Origin: Blastobasis lacticolella
Taxonomy: Eukaryota; Arthropoda; Insecta; Lepidoptera; Blastobasidae
Length of the DNA: 64,000 nucleotides
Direction of reading: 5' to 3'
NCBI GenBank assembly: GCA_905147135.1
Contig: LR990048.1
Coordinates: 19,018,563 to 19,082,562, forward strand
The translations under genes were made by a program, and so were the position numbers. The notes under the pieces are model-generated. The model did no database searches. It was not told the DNA's origin and saw only the letters and a list, made by a program, of their open reading frames with translations. Positions 23,561-36,440 of this stretch are shown piece after piece. The stretch's first letter is position 1; each line of letters opens with the position of its first letter.

Positions 23561-23656
23561 AATTGTGTTATCGAAGTTTTAATTTTCCGCAATCTTTACA
23601 ATTGATTCCAATAGCTTGTCGGTAAACTTATCAAGTCTAACTTCTGATATATCCAT
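23561..23656 (-). pseudogene. EcKL 5' stub, truncated
   Basis: Minus strand from the ATG at 23656 reads MDISEVRLDKFTDKLLESIV then KIAEN, aligned with the N-termini of EcKL genes 3-5 (e.g. ...IDKFTDELRKSIVK). An in-frame TAA (23581-23579) replaces the Glu codon expected after AEN. The reading continues for about six related residues and is then lost in a dispersed repeat. The 5' flank (23690-23790) also resembles the upstream region of genes 3-5. A dead seventh kinase locus in the window. Confidence 0.75.
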
Positions 23657-24129
23657 AATCTCGAGTACGTGTGCCGTATTTAGCTGATAATACGATTGTA
23701 AAACTATAAATAGAAATTATAGATAATTACATGTAAATGGATAGATAAATATTATAGTATTTAATTATGAAGCTTCCTCTGTATTCATATCAATTTACAT
23801 TGGAAAAAAACTATCTCAAGACGAAATACAGAATGTTTTGTAAGGGCAGATCTGATTTGCCTACGTCTTTGGCCTAGTAGTGCGATTAAATGCGCTGATA
23901 TTAATATCCCATTAAAAATACTTCTTGTACTTAGATCTCAAATAAGACCAAGTTTTGGCAACAATTTTATTGTTTGGGTACGTAATTTAAGTAGTATAAA
24001 ATTGTAGCGAAAACTAGGCCAATTTTGGATTTAAGTTTTTAAGAGGCCGAGTTTTTTGGACTGGAACCTTGGAGTTACTTCACACAAGTGTTTTTGGTGG
24101 AATCTAATCTCTTTTTCCTGAGTTCATCA

Positions 24130-24350
24130 TCGGAGAGGTCAATCCCGGCTTCTGGCAGTGTCCACTTTTCTACTCATTCCTCTCCACTTCGCTCCGTCTT
24201 AGGCATACACGTGTCGTAAGAAATTGGTCAATCTATCTTCTTTCCTTCATCCAGGGACCTCTTTTCTGATACCGAAAGATTTAGGCATATTTTCCTGCGT
24301 ATTCCTAGGGCTTGCGCAACACGTGACCAAGTAAGCGAAATGCAAAGGTT
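24130..24350 (-). mobile_element. RTE-like LINE fragment, highly decayed
   Basis: Nucleotide similarity to 560-800 and 28700-28930: ctactcattcctctccacttcgc, cctcttttctgataccg, gcgcaacacgtgaccaa. Reading frames are destroyed. Confidence 0.6.
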
Positions 24351-24913
24351 GATTTCTACTGCAGTGGGGCTCCTGGAGGATTCTCAGGGAAAAGATTACA
24401 TTCAAGGTGCAACAGCCCAGCCTGAAGCCGTATTGGCATTCAATGACGTCTGTCCTCAAGTATCTGCGCATTCGCGTAGGCGATGATCTCACGAGGTGTA
24501 TGCGACGCGGTCTCCTGCGCTCCGTGCCCCGCGTCGGAATTTAGGATTAGGAGTCGATAGCACAAAAATACCTGCACCGCCGTCTATTGGGAATGTTTGT
24601 GTTAAGACAATTTGTTCTGGAGTGTGAAGTAAAATGTAACAGTTTTCATGGTTTAGTAACTGTAATCCTGCCTTCATTTTAAATTCTAATATAATTGTAT
24701 AAATAGCTCAACTGAATCTCAATAGGATCTTGACACATTTTTGGTATCCTGCTACTTATTTATGACCAGTAAAATTCCATTGGTTTTGCAGTGACATTCC
24801 ATTAAACTGTTATTAATATAATTCACGATGAAAATGAAAATATAATGAAAACGCGGTGTAATTATTTTAAAAATTTAATCAGAATTTTTTTTTATTAGGC
24901 TTACAATTTCAAT

Positions 24914-26512
24914 TTATAGAAATTCATTTATAATATCTCCAAGTCTCTCTTGAAAGGATTCATGCACTTTGGGTTGCCATTCACTCATTTTTTCTTTACT
25001 CGTATCCATTTCTTTATCCTCAAATAGTATAATACCCATGCTCATCATGGCGACATACAATCCATACTCTCGCCTCTCTTCGAAGGTTCGCTCGAATACT
25101 TCTCTTGGGAATATTTCCTTCAACTCTATGTTAAAATATTGCAAAAAAGATTCCATTGTGTTGTAGTATATGTCTTTGAAGTCCGATAAATGATTTTCTC
25201 TGAGTTTCTTGTCGCTGCCGGTATAGATGAAGTACAGAAAATCGTCGATTGGGCAACCATAGAAAACTGTTTGGTAGTCCACTGGTATTACTTCAGTTAC
25301 TACTCCATCCTAAAATAATATGAAAACACATTATTTACAACTATGTTAGAAATGAAACTAAATTTGGAAAAACAACCTCTTCCTTGAAATATTTTTGATA
25401 GATTGTATTTATTCTCTTCTCTTCTCAGTATCAATTAAACTCTAACTGTTTTATTTTTATTTTTATTGATCGTAGGTAAAATTAAGTAAAAATTATAAAT
25501 ATTAGTAAGTTTCACTTTAGTGGACAACGATTAAAATATCTATCGAGTAGACACTGATTCTTTGATCACGACTAGTGAGGTAATCGATTACTTTTAAAAT
25601 GGTATACCTCTTAAACCCAATCTTTCAAGCTGAGATAAAAGAAGTGGGTAAAGGACCGTGTCAAAAGCAATGATAATGATGAGTTACGATTCAGAGAGCA
25701 ACGATTATGAATATTAATGTTATAGATATACTTACGACTTCTTTCTTTACGGTGTTGTTCATTCGAAAATCTCCATGACAAAGGATTTGGATATGCCTGC
25801 CATTATCTACAAAAAATTGCTCGATTCCTTCCAAAGCATACGGAACAAAATCTTCACCCTTCTTTCTCAAATTTGGGTCCTTTAAATTTTTTGCGTTGTT
25901 TGTCATGAAGAATGCGAGGTTCTTTTTCCAGCCATCCATGTTAATTATACTATCTAGAGTTTTCACCTTCTCACTGTAAAACGTTGGTCTCCGCTTTTCC
26001 ATTATAAAAGAAAAACCATGAAACTTTGCAAGTTGTTCCAAGGCCAATTTTGTGAATTCAAATGAGTTGACTTCCATTCGAAAACCAGTTTTAAAGCCTT
26101 TTTTTGCTATATTTTCTAATATCAATGACTCACTACAAGTATTTTCATAACTTTTTATTAATTTGAATCGTTCTACTTCTGGTACATTACCTTCGTCTTG
26201 TAGTTCGGCAAACACTTTCGAAAGTTGACCATAAACAAATGCTTCTCTTGCGTAAGCACCAGTTAAAGAAATCAATTCCTTCATATTCTCAACTGCTTCT
26301 GGTACCAGTTTCTTCACAAAAAGATTGATTTCTTTTTCACCATTCGGAGTGCTCCCGATGATGTCGACAGCAAATAATTCTCCTGTGTAGCTACCACCAA
26401 GTGTAGGAATAATTTTGACAGTTATATTGTATTTCGCAAAGTTTTCATTTTCGGCAATTTTTACAATTGATTCTTTTAGCTTATCTGTAAACCTATCGAG
26501 ACTGACTTCCAT
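24914..26512 (-). CDS. EcKL (ecdysteroid-kinase-like) gene 3, complete
   Basis: Predicted 390-aa EcKL/CHK kinase. Exons 26512-25736 (259 codons) and 25309-24914 (131 codons plus stop), 426-bp GTAAG...TTTTAG intron in phase 0. The ATG at 26512 aligns with the starts of genes 2, 4 and 5; an in-frame ATG at 26536 would add eight residues and cannot be excluded. Motifs: IPTLGGSYTG, NLFVKK, LENIAKKGFKTGFRM, HGDFRMNN at the end of exon 1, VDYQ at the start of exon 2. It is the most diverged intact copy: KKGEDFVPYALEGIEQFF replaces the block that is nearly constant elsewhere, and exon 2 is one codon shorter. It lies alone on the minus strand, about 900 bp from the dead stub at 23.6 kb. No frameshift or stop. 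Confidence 0.92.
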
Positions 26513-26959
26513 GCTGGCGAGCACTGATACTTCCATATTTGATATTTGACTTCTAATAAAATTGTATACTCTTTGAATTGAAACGATAAAATAATCACAT
26601 GTAAATATATCGACAATTATTAGAATACTGAATTATGAAAAACTGTCGTCTGATTAAATATCAAGCAACCTTGGCAAGATAAGGTTCTGTTTATTATCTT
26701 CACACCAACTACAGGATGTTTTTAAAAGGGTTGGAAAGTTTTTGGAATAGCTACTCTTTTTCAAAGTTTTTTATCCTCGAAGAAAGTTTATTTGAAACTA
26801 GATCTAAAATTATCGAAACTTGAAATCTAAGCTTTAACCATTGGCTTTGACCATATTTTTAATGTGAAATTAGTTCATAGAGCTCTTATTGTTCCGTCTT
26901 TTTTATGTAACTTAGAGATAAACGAGTAAACAGCACATCTGATTGTAAATGGTGACTGT

Positions 26960-27165
26960 CGTCCTCCGTGACATTACACTATGATCTCCAACGCGACTGC
27001 CAAGAGTAGAGATTAACGCAAGATATTACCACCGGGACTCATTCAAGGCCAGATTGAATAGGCTGTTTCTGGCGAAGCATTCTCCATTTTCAGGCTCATC
27101 TAAATTTACCATCAGATGAGATGGCGGTGAAATGCCTGATTAGTCATCTTGGCGTTAATGTCCCA
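26960..27165 (+). mobile_element. LINE 3' end (moth type) plus short dispersed-repeat piece
   Basis: Reads gactcattcaaggccagattg, then ggctgtttctggcgaagc and ttaccatcagatgagatggc, the characteristic C-terminal and 3' end sequence of moth non-LTR elements, followed by cttggcgttaatgtccc of the dispersed family. Confidence 0.6.
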
Positions 27166-27404
27166 GCTGTGCTTTATTTAGTATACGAGAACCTAGGGTC
27201 CGGACATAGTAATATGTGAAAAACTTTTCATTCGAGGTGGCTTTAATCCAGCTGTGGACAGCCATGGGCGTGCAGCCGCTGTATATCGTTTCCCCTTTGT
27301 TTTTAGTGAAAATATGCTTGGCCATGAAGTAATTAGGCGCGTCACGACAGTCAAGGATTTGAGCATCACATTCCATTCAGCCTTGAACTTCCACCAACAC
27401 CTTG

Positions 27405-27890
27405 CAGTGGGGTGTTAAAAAGGTTAGGTTTTGTTATCAGTAATGCCAGAGACTTTCGCGATCCCGCAGCAATTAAGCTAGTTTATACTGCCTTGGTTAG
27501 ATCAAAGCTAGAACCGTTATTGATAGTGTGGAACCCTTACCAATGTACTTACTCCTTGCTAGGCAAGGTAGAGCAATCTGGGTATTTTCGTGAGTGATCC
27601 CGGTGCCCTCTGTAACCAGGTACAGGAGTGATGAGCAGTAGAAACATCGGTTACGCAGAGCGAACACAACTGTCTAGACCCACACTCCAGGCATCGCACC
27701 GAAACACGGCTGGGCCGCTTAGCAAAGCGTTAGCCTGGAGGGTGGTGACCAGCCTCAGACGAAGCCTACTTACGGCTAGAGTGCATTCATCCATTTTTCA
27801 CTACCCGGGGACCACGTGTAGGGTATGTCATGAAGGCCAAAATGGGCTTCACCTACTGACGAGGACAGCATTGATCCCCGGCTGAGTCCA
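27405..27890 (+). mobile_element. LINE ORF2 C-terminal fragment
   Basis: 27412-27597 reads KRLGFVISNARDFRDPAAIK then LVYTALVRSKLEPLLIVWNP, the conserved thumb/C-terminal region of non-LTR RTs. The following 27628-27885 frame contains CRVCHEGQNGLH and may be a decayed zinc-binding tail of the same element; that second part is uncertain. Confidence 0.65.
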
Positions 27891-28689
27891 GCTATGGACA
27901 GATGGGCTGTTCATTAAAAGTTATGTAAAATAATATTATACTAATGGACCCGGCGCCCGGCGGTTATATATGACGGATCAGCAGGTTATAAGATCACGGA
28001 TATTGTGTTAGTGAAACTACAAATAGAAAGCATGTAAACAAAACAAAAACAGCGTAAATTACCGTCAGTGTTACAATCTGTTGGTATAGATGTCAAGAAC
28101 TTTGCTTTTGCCGTGATGTCGGCTGTCTGATCGTTTGTTACTTAGAAAAAAAAATCACTCCACAATAATAGTAAGATTTGTGTTAAATCCCTCTCAATAA
28201 TATTACAATACAGAATTCAAAGTAAAAAGTGACATTAAATCTAAGATTATTTTCCCATCTTGAAACATGATACGTTACGATTTTACATATTACCAACGTC
28301 ACGTCAGTTATCGGAAAACATGAATAAGAAATACTTAAAAACATAGTCCTATTATTTTTATAAATTGAGAACGTAAGCATAGTTATGGTGGTGCTGCTGC
28401 TGAGTGACTAAATATTTGATAATAACATTGTGGCAGGGATGCCGTAGCAGTGAGTTTGTGGTACAATTAGCTGGTGTACTTTAGGATGTTGTGTCTTTGA
28501 GTACGCTAGGCTTCGAATGTGTAAAATTTCAATAATGACCCCGTACAGATCTCAGCGATTTCTATGCAAGCCGGAGAGTGCCAACATGTATCGTAAAAAT
28601 ATTTTTAGTTGTTTACATTTAACCGGAGAAATTAGAACGAAGTTTTCCCTGTTTCAGTATAATGTTTATTATTGTGGTAGTAGTTTCCC
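27891..28689. other. Intergenic, no gene seen
   Basis: AT-rich. No recognisable coding or repeat structure on either strand. Confidence 0.4.
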
Positions 28690-29230
28690 AATGTTTTAGA
28701 AGATCATCATCATCACCATCGCTTTCCTACTCATTCTCCTCCACTTCGCCTGGTCGTCAGCATCCTCGCGTCGTAGGCCGTTGGTTCTCGCATCCGACTA
28801 AGCGATGTCAATCTATCGCTTCTTGGGTCGCCCGCGGGGCTTCTTTCCTGATACCGGCAGGTTTAGGCACCTATTTCCTAAGTATCCCTGAGGCTTTCGT
28901 ATCACGTGACCAAACCAGCGCAGGCGAGACTCCTCGATCTTATCTGCGATATCCTTCACGCCAAGGCTGCCACGGATGTAATCGTTACGTACTCGATCGA
29001 GCCGCGTAACTCCGCACATCCACCACAGCATTTTTCGTTGGCGTGAAGTTCAGCGCTGGCCATGAGCCATAGAGTATCACAAGTCTAATTATACTCTTGT
29101 ATATAAGCCCTTTTCGGGACTTGACATCAGGGCCGATATCGCCGGACTCGTGCATCACGGATCCAAGGTATTTGAATTTATCTGTTCTATTGACAGCTTT
29201 GTTACCTGTACGGATGGTTTCGGGATCCGC
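28690..29230 (-). mobile_element. RTE-like LINE ORF2 C-terminus, second copy
   Basis: Minus strand reads MCGVTRLDRVRNDYIRGSLG, RLRWFGHVIRKPQGYLGNRC and RGRPKKR, closely matching 545-1205. Compared with that copy it has small internal deletions around 29040-29130. Upstream of it on the same strand is the YLGSVM region (about 29140-29215). Confidence 0.78.
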
Positions 29231-30260
29231 GCTGCAACTAACAATCCAATGTTATAGAAGATATCCGCGGTAAAACTGGGATCATCGATATACGTTTCTT
29301 TTGATACTACAACATTGAAAATTTTATTATAAAAAATAAAAATAGAAGAACTCACACTTTCGAATTTGTGCGCCGTGGAGAGGAAGGAGGGGGGCGTTTT
29401 ATCGATGAAGGTGGGCTGATAAAGCCTATGGGAGAGTTTTATGGTTGCTTACCACCCTGATGAAGGCTATGGACATCAATTAATATATATATATGTATAT
29501 ATAGCCCCGAAAGTGTGAATTTTTAGAAGGCGGCTGGTTATAGGACCCCTTCGTTATTGCAAACATTGCTAGATCGTTTCAAAATGGGAGCTTAAATGTA
29601 ACGTAAAATCTAGATAGAGTAGACTCGATCGAACAGGTAAAATCGGTGATGATGATGATTACTTGTTTAGTTTTGGCGTGGTAACAGATGGACTGGCGTA
29701 TGACGTGAAAGCTTTTCATAATTAAAATCCTGATTTAGTTTTGATGTTGGGCAGTAGAGATAATGTTGTTTTTGTAGAGATGACACCGTAAACTCAGGTT
29801 CAGGTCTATGACGATTACTTGTTGTGTAGTTCGTAGACTGTAATTATGTGTTATGATAGCAGATAGACTGTGTTACCTATGACTGACTTAGTCCAGATTT
29901 GGTCGAAAGATTGACCTGAGGATTGAGATGAGAGTCTAGTCGATAGACAGCTATTAGTGAAGTTAAGCGTGATAAAGTTACTACTTAATGATTTTAGCAA
30001 TTTCATATTGAAAAGAATACTGTATAGTCTAACAGAAGGTTATATAAGTACGGCTAGTACAGTGGTGCCTCTATATTATTTGACGAATGAATATCACTGA
30101 ACTGATGTTAGCAATGTTTATTAACTTCAATTTATTTGTCCTTGCGATAAAGAATATTGTTTTAAGTTTTAAATAACAAGAGCTTTGAATTACTTAAAGA
30201 GAGCTATTATAGTCTATTTCTACCATAGGGTCAGGAGTGACCAAGCAAACATTGTATCAC
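29231..30260. other. Intergenic, no gene seen
   Basis: AT-rich with a short (at)n run near 29484-29504. No coding region or repeat family recognised. Confidence 0.4.
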
Positions 30261-30261
30261 C

Positions 30262-30370
30262 CGCCTGTGTGGCACCCACCTGTGAGGCATTCCGCCTGGG
30301 TGGCATTTCGCCGGTGTGGCATTTTCCTGTATGTCGTTTCGCCTCTGTGCCATTTACCCTTGTGTGACAT
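30262..30370. repeat. ~17-bp minisatellite (cctgtgtggcatttcgc type)
   Basis: Tandem degenerate units: ctgtgtggcaccca, cctgtgaggcattccg, cctgggtggcatttcg, ccggtgtggcattttc and so on, ending near tgtgtgacatc. Related words recur at 30440-30510 (gtgtggtatttcgc; gcgtggcgg). Confidence 0.7.
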
Positions 30371-30825
30371 CTTACCCGTATCGTGCTATGGCAGACGTGA
30401 TATAGAATGAATAGACTCATAGTTCGACGATGGCACCTAGTCTGTGTGGTATTTCGCTTGTGTGCAGGTCCAGTTGCGTGGCGGCTCGGTTGCGTGGCGG
30501 CCTGGTTGCATTTATAATAAAAGGCTGTAAAGATGTGCTCTTGGTTCCTATAGTCCCGGGCTCTCGGTTCATTTTCTTCTTCGCTTGGTCTTCGGCATCC
30601 GGCGGTGAGTTGGTACGCCTGGCACGCATGTCACTGAACGCTGGACGACGTCACAAAATAAAGAACGGCCCGCCTTGTAAACAGTTTCTTGGGTCGGCAG
30701 CACCTTTTTCCCGTGCTGGTGGCAGGTCTACGTAAGACATGGTCCACGTTCGCAATACCATCCAAGACGGCACTCTTGCAGCTTACCTGACGGTGATGTG
30801 ACGGACGCGAAGGCTACCGTAATGA

Positions 30826-31085
30826 CGACCTGAGTGGTTCAATGGTCAACATGCCGGTCTGCCACGCAAGAGGTCCCGGGTTCGATTCCCGGCCGGGCAG
30901 AAATTGAAATGATGAATTTTAATTTCTGTTACGGGTCTGGCTGTTCTATGTATAAAAAGTATGTATTTAAAAACAAAAAAGTATTTAAGTAGCACAAGTC
31001 AACATCATAGTACAAGCTTTGCTTAGATTGGGGCTAGATGGCGCTGTGCAAATTTGTCCACGTATATTTATTATTTATTATTATT
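30826..31085 (+). mobile_element. tRNA-derived SINE, near full length
   Basis: A-box-like gagtggttcaatgg and B box ggttcgattcc (about 30881), with body gccgggcagaaattgaaat, then gtatgtatttaaaaac and acaagctttgcttagattgg...ggctagatggcgctgtg, ending in a (tta)n-rich tail. Same family as the split copy at 7310-8075. It is a SINE head, not a functional tRNA: cloverleaf pairing is poor. Confidence 0.8.
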
Positions 31086-31590
31086 TATAATGTGGGCAAT
31101 CCGGACGCGATATTTGCGTGACTCCGCATATCCACCGCCGCGTCTTCATTTCCGTAAAGCTAATCTATGTGTAAGTTTTGTCTTATTATCGTGAGTCTGC
31201 CAATGTAGCCTCGTGGCCAAATGCAGTTGCCAACCGATTAAGTTATCGCGATCGATATGAAACACGCCGTGATTATTGGTGTCAACAAAGACGCGTTCCT
31301 CAGATTAGATATCATATTTCACAATATTGTGATGTGATTGTCTTAGTGATGTCATCATTAATTTTCTCGCCCTTTGGGAAGACACGTTATATTCAAATTT
31401 AATTAAGGGTAGCCCTGATGCAAAATATATGAGATTTAAAAAATTTCTTTCGAAATGATAGAAAATGTGAATGTGTTGCCCAGGACATCTGCAAACTAAC
31501 GGTAGTAGATGTGGTACCGAACTTTGAGGTACCTGTGCACATGTCTTTTGAAGAACCCAAGTAATATAATGAAAACTTTGGCCAGGAGAT
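31086..31590. other. Intergenic with small RTE-like remnant
   Basis: 31105-31160 resembles the RTE-like tail (gcgtgactccgcatatccac; gtcttcatttcc). The rest, including an open frame at 31178-31402, is not recognised and is not supported as a gene. Confidence 0.4.
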
Positions 31591-31917
31591 TATTCAGGGG
31601 AAAACGCTCGGCATGCACGTACATTAAGCAGTTCACCATCATCAACCCCTTCCCTAATACCACTAGAAGGGGTTGACATAGCATGAGTCTCGTTTACTCT
31701 ATTACTCCACTATTTAAGGTGAGCCCTCGTTGCGCTTTTTTTTATATTAGACTAGACAGACATTTGACCGCCATCTCACCGTTTGGTAAGTGACGGTGGA
31801 AGTGTTGGTTGTAAACTTTTCTGGTCGCGCGACGTGTCGACCAGGCCCACAAGGGCCCACCACCATGCTCTCGTGGTGCCTCGTCATCGTAGCGCGTCAT
31901 TTAAGGGGCCATATAAA

Positions 31918-32455
31918 ATTTCTTAGTCGCACACTTTTGACAGAGTGGTCGTGGTTGCGTAGACGAGGTACCCGGAGAGATGTTCACTGCGTCGCAGACT
32001 TTCCAGAGGAGATTTGCTTTAATTTTTTCCGGTTACAGACGTTGCGAGTACATTGTACCATATGTCCAATCTCTCCATCGAGTTCTCATTTCTGGAAATG
32101 TGACGTATTGCTTGGGCACCGGAGCAGCTTAATGTATGTCTACCAAAAGTTTTTAGAGCTTTTCTCAAAAAAGTTAAGATATAATTACCTACCCTAATTA
32201 GTCGAAAACTTTTATAATAAGCACATTGTTAATATTGCGCTTATATTTTAGCGCTATCTAACTTTAAATTAAGGCAAAGTTTAAAAGTTATCTCGGATTA
32301 TCTGACATTTTGAAGTTTTAATTACTTTACAAAAACATATGCTATTGGGCAAAACGGTTTAAAGGTACATGAAGAACTTTTTATAATTAGTCCGGTCAAA
32401 GTAGACATTTGAAATAACAAAAATTGGGGGAGAGCTAAATTTTGGTGGAGACCTT
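31918..32455 (-). repeat. Arm segment with small RTE-like LINE end
   Basis: Reverse complement of 51215-51860. In the right arm this segment reads on the plus strand HGQVEGRRTRRRSPTRWTG, typical of an RTE-like LINE C-terminus (51590-51790, repeated at 54226-54426). The left arm lacks roughly 90 bp of it, with the joint near 32057-32065. Confidence 0.6.
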
Positions 32456-33698
32456 GGTTTCACCATTAGAAACAAAGTGTCAAAAATCCCCATCGATCCT
32501 ATGTGTGCGTCAAAAGTTATTTGGGGTCAAAGGTCAAAATTTCGGGTTTTGTGGATTTTTCTCAAAATTGTAAGTTTTTTCAAAAAGTACTTCAGACCAA
32601 AATTGTAGACCTTAAAATTATCTACAAAAATAATTCCCATGATTTTTTTCTAGGAATAACCATCCCTGAAATATCGCGATTTTAATGACTATTTCTTTGT
32701 CTACTTAGACCGGACTAAATGTAGATATTTCAATCAAAGGGGTATACGTATCTACAAATCCTGTAGCTACGAAAGAAAGGTTGATTTTGATAGGTGGTTG
32801 AGGTTTTTAAGATTATACATTTGACGGTAAACGTAATGTTAAATGTTTACAGTAGAAATGATAGGTGCAGTGTTATTTCTTTCTGGTAAATTTTAAGTTT
32901 GATTTACATATCCTTAAAATTGTGACGTCTACCCATTTTGCCCAAATCAGATACCCATTTTAGGCTCAAATGCGGGCAAAACAGGATTTTCTAGTTTTCT
33001 TATTTTTTCTGTTTATAAAATAATGATAGAAAATGCATTAAAATAGTGTTTTATTTTCAAGTTTAATAAACATCCTATCTTATAAACTAAATCAAGCTAA
33101 GATATACACCACATTTCAATTTTTTTTTATAATCGCGCGAAACTTAACCGTTTTAAACCTTCCCCTACCGTTCTACATCAGGTGTTCCAGTTTCCAAAAT
33201 CAATTATAGCCTATATGTTGCCCAGGCTTAATAGCTACACAACAAAAAACGTTTCATTTAAATCCGTTCCGGAGTTTGTTCCGTGTGCAGACAGACAGTA
33301 TTTTTTTAATTCTTAATCTATTACCGTTTCTTCTTGGCCACAATTATTTTTCTGTAAAAATATTTAATGTACAGACACACTTTTTATTGTTTATATACCT
33401 ATGTACGTATATTTAGTATGTATTAATACATTTATATTTATTTATTTAATTAAGGTAGTACGCGCATGCCATGCCTAAAAATGGGCTCACAGAATAACAT
33501 GCTGAGTGGGTACTATTTATGCTGGCCGTCGCGGCACCGACAGCGGCATGGGAGACTACTTATTGTTTTAAACAATGATCTTAACAATATATGTTCAACG
33601 TGCAATTCGGGTATGACATGTCTCTTTTAATTATATGTAATATTGATGGTTAAAAGTTAAATCAGGAATGCATTGTTTTTAGGCTATTAAATTTTAAT

Positions 33699-35149
33699 TT
33701 ATAGAAATTCATTTATAATATCTCCGAATCTCTCTTGAAAGCTTTCATGCACTTTGGGTTGCCATTCTCCCATGTTATCTTTACTTATATCCAGCATTTC
33801 TGTATCCTCAAATAACAGCATACCCATGAGTATCATTGCGACATACAATCCATACTCTCGCCTTTCTTCGAAGGTTCGGTCAAAAACTTCTCTCGGGAAT
33901 ACTTCCTTCAACTGCATGTTGAAAAATTGCAAAAAATGTTCCATAGTGTTGTAGTATATGTCTTTGAAATCCGATAAATGATTGTCTCTGAGTTTCTTAT
34001 CGCTGCCGGTGTAGATCAAGTACAGGATATCGTCAATTGGACAACCGTAGAAAGCTGTTTGGTAGTCCACTGGTATCACCTCAGACACCACTCCATCCTA
34101 AAATAATATTAAGTCACATCTTTTAGTTTTGTCTTGGAAATGAAACTAAATTGGGAAAAACGACCTATTCTTGAAAGGTGTTCGAGGTATAGGAATGTAT
34201 TATTTGTAATTTTTCAATGAACTGTCCACCGAGAGTCGGGTATTAATGGTAACTGGGGGTTTGTTGTTATATCATTATTAGCTGGAAGTAGAATTAGGTA
34301 AACATATATTTTTTAACGATTTAGTGGTATATATTTATACGTATTATTACATGATAAACTTACGATTTCTCTTCTTATAGTATTGTTCATTCGAAAATCT
34401 CCATGACAAAGAACTTGTTTATGTCTGCCGTTGTCTTGAAAGTATTGTTCATATCGCTCTACAGCAACCGGAATGAAGTCTTCAACTTTCTTTCTTAAAA
34501 TTGTATCTTTTAAATTTTTTGCATTGTTTTGCATAATGCCTGTTATGATCTTTTTCCATCCGTCCATGTTATATAAATTATATAAAGTTTTCACGTTCTC
34601 CTTGTAATATGTTGTTTTCCGCTTTTCCATTACAAAAGACAAACCATGAAACTTTGCAAGTTGTTCTAATGCCAATTTCGTGAATCCAAATGAATTCACT
34701 TCCATTCGAAAACCAGTTTTGTAACCCTTTTTCGCTATATTCTCTAATATCACTGATTCATTGCAAGTATTTTCATAACTTTTTATTATTTTAAGTCTTT
34801 CCTCTTCTGGTACATTAGCTTCGTTTTGTAATTCGGTAAACACTTTCGAAAGTTGACCATAAACAAACGCTTCTCTAGCGTAAGCATCAGTTAAAGAAGC
34901 AATATCCTTCATATTCTCAACTGCTTCTGGTACCAATTTCTTCACGAAAAGATTGATTTCTTTTTCACCAGCAGGAGTGCTCCCGACAATGTCGACTGCA
35001 AACAGTTCCCCTGAGTAACTACCACCAAGTGTAGGAATCACTTTAACCGATATGTTGTATTTCTCGAAGTTTTCATTTTCCGCAACTTTTACAATTGATT
35101 TTCTTAACTCATCTGTGAACTTATCGATACTAACTTCTGGATTTTCCAT
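33699..35149 (-). CDS. EcKL (ecdysteroid-kinase-like) gene 4, complete, twin of gene 5
   Basis: Predicted 394-aa EcKL/CHK kinase. Exons 35149-34364 (262 codons) and 34097-33699 (132 codons plus stop); 266-bp GTAAG...TTTTAG intron, phase 0. The start MENPEVSIDKF is the only ATG in the upstream open stretch. Motifs: IPTLGGSYSG (38-47), FVKK (68-71), LENIAKKGYKTGFRM (135-149), HGDFRMNN (249-256), VDYQ (272-275), CPIDDILYLIY. It is the left-arm member of the inverted duplication; 375 of 394 residues match gene 5 by eye (about 95%). The upstream ~70 bp are shared with gene 5, so the proximal promoter was duplicated too. Intact. Confidence 0.93.
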
Positions 35150-36183
35150 GTTCACGAGCACTGGTATCTAATACACGTTTTTCTGAAAATATGATTGTAA
35201 AACTGTACTATACAGATGAAGAATAAAAAATTAAAAAATAAAATCACATGTGAATAGGCCGAGAATTAATGTGATACTGAATGATAAGCTTCCTTTGTTT
35301 ATAATATCCACGATAACGATTAAGTTTATTATCTTATGGCGAAGTACAGAGTGCAAGTACAAGAAATATAACCATCCCACTTTTATAAAATATTAGGCCC
35401 GATTCCTGATCCAAACTACATATTTATTTTGACGAATATTATTTAAAAATGGAACAAAGAAGGTGCCAGAAAAAGTAGTAGGTACTTTATCGAAATGAAA
35501 ATGTAAAGAGCTTATCAAATTTAAGATATTTTATGGGATAAACAAGGATTTTACTGTAACATATATGTCAAAGTGGGGACTCGATCTAACTTAAAAATAA
35601 AGCAAGCAGAACCACCGACCTTATTGGCCACCGGTTCTCCTACAAGTTTACAGTACTAATTCTAACTACAACACTCGAAATAGCTAGCTAAACTTAAACG
35701 GGAACACTAGATTGGACTTATGTTAAATAAAAGCAAGGATTAAACAACAAGAACAAAGTATTTTTATTACAAAATTACAGAGGTAATGCTTACGTGTTAT
35801 TTAGCCGACGGTTCGCAGTAAAGTGTGCACAGATTACTAGATCAGATAAGAAACGTCCATAGAGACACGGACGTCGTAGAGAAAACCGCCAGCATCGGTT
35901 TTGACGTATAGTTTGACATAACAATTTTGACAAGTGCTAGTGCTGCGGTCATAACGACACAACAATCTATCGATTGCGATTTGGCTAGGGATGTCATATC
36001 GATTGCATTTTCTCGATTTTCATATTGTACTTTATTATTAGATACTGATTCCAATTCTTATATTAAAGAAAACTCAAATGGCCCATAATAAACATACATA
36101 TAATTTGTCTAGAAAAAATAATCACCGCAGGATCACAGAATGTTCTCAAGTTGTGTTCGACACCGTCTACCTGAAAATAAAAG

Positions 36184-36440
36184 TCAATAATGAAGATTTA
36201 ATGTCATTGTAGTACCAATGTACCAGTGCAAACCATACACCTGTAGATGTCCATTATCAAGAGGATGTATGCTATCAAATGCAAAAATAAATTGATGACT
36301 CAAACAAATTATAGTGCACTTCAAATATAAGTTTGGCCATATAAAAGTCTTGTTTAACCTTTGCTTATATTTACCTAATAGAAATTCATGTTTTTGTACA
36401 GGTATAATATAGAGGTAGGTACTTATATCCACATAAGTCT
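36184..36440 (-). other. Exon-like open stretch conserved in both arms (left copy)
   Basis: Opens after a splice-acceptor-like ttcttatag and includes KHEFLLGKYKQRLNKTFIWP and LDNGHLQVYGLHWYIGTTM. The right-arm copy (45630-45905) is open in the same frame with scattered replacements. No family recognised. It may be a single-copy exon, part of an unknown element, or chance. Most differences between arms are amino-acid changing, which argues against strong protein constraint. Confidence 0.3.

Noticed and set aside
30830..30900. tRNA gene
   Set aside because: A and B boxes belong to a SINE head; no convincing acceptor, D or anticodon stems, and the SINE body follows directly.
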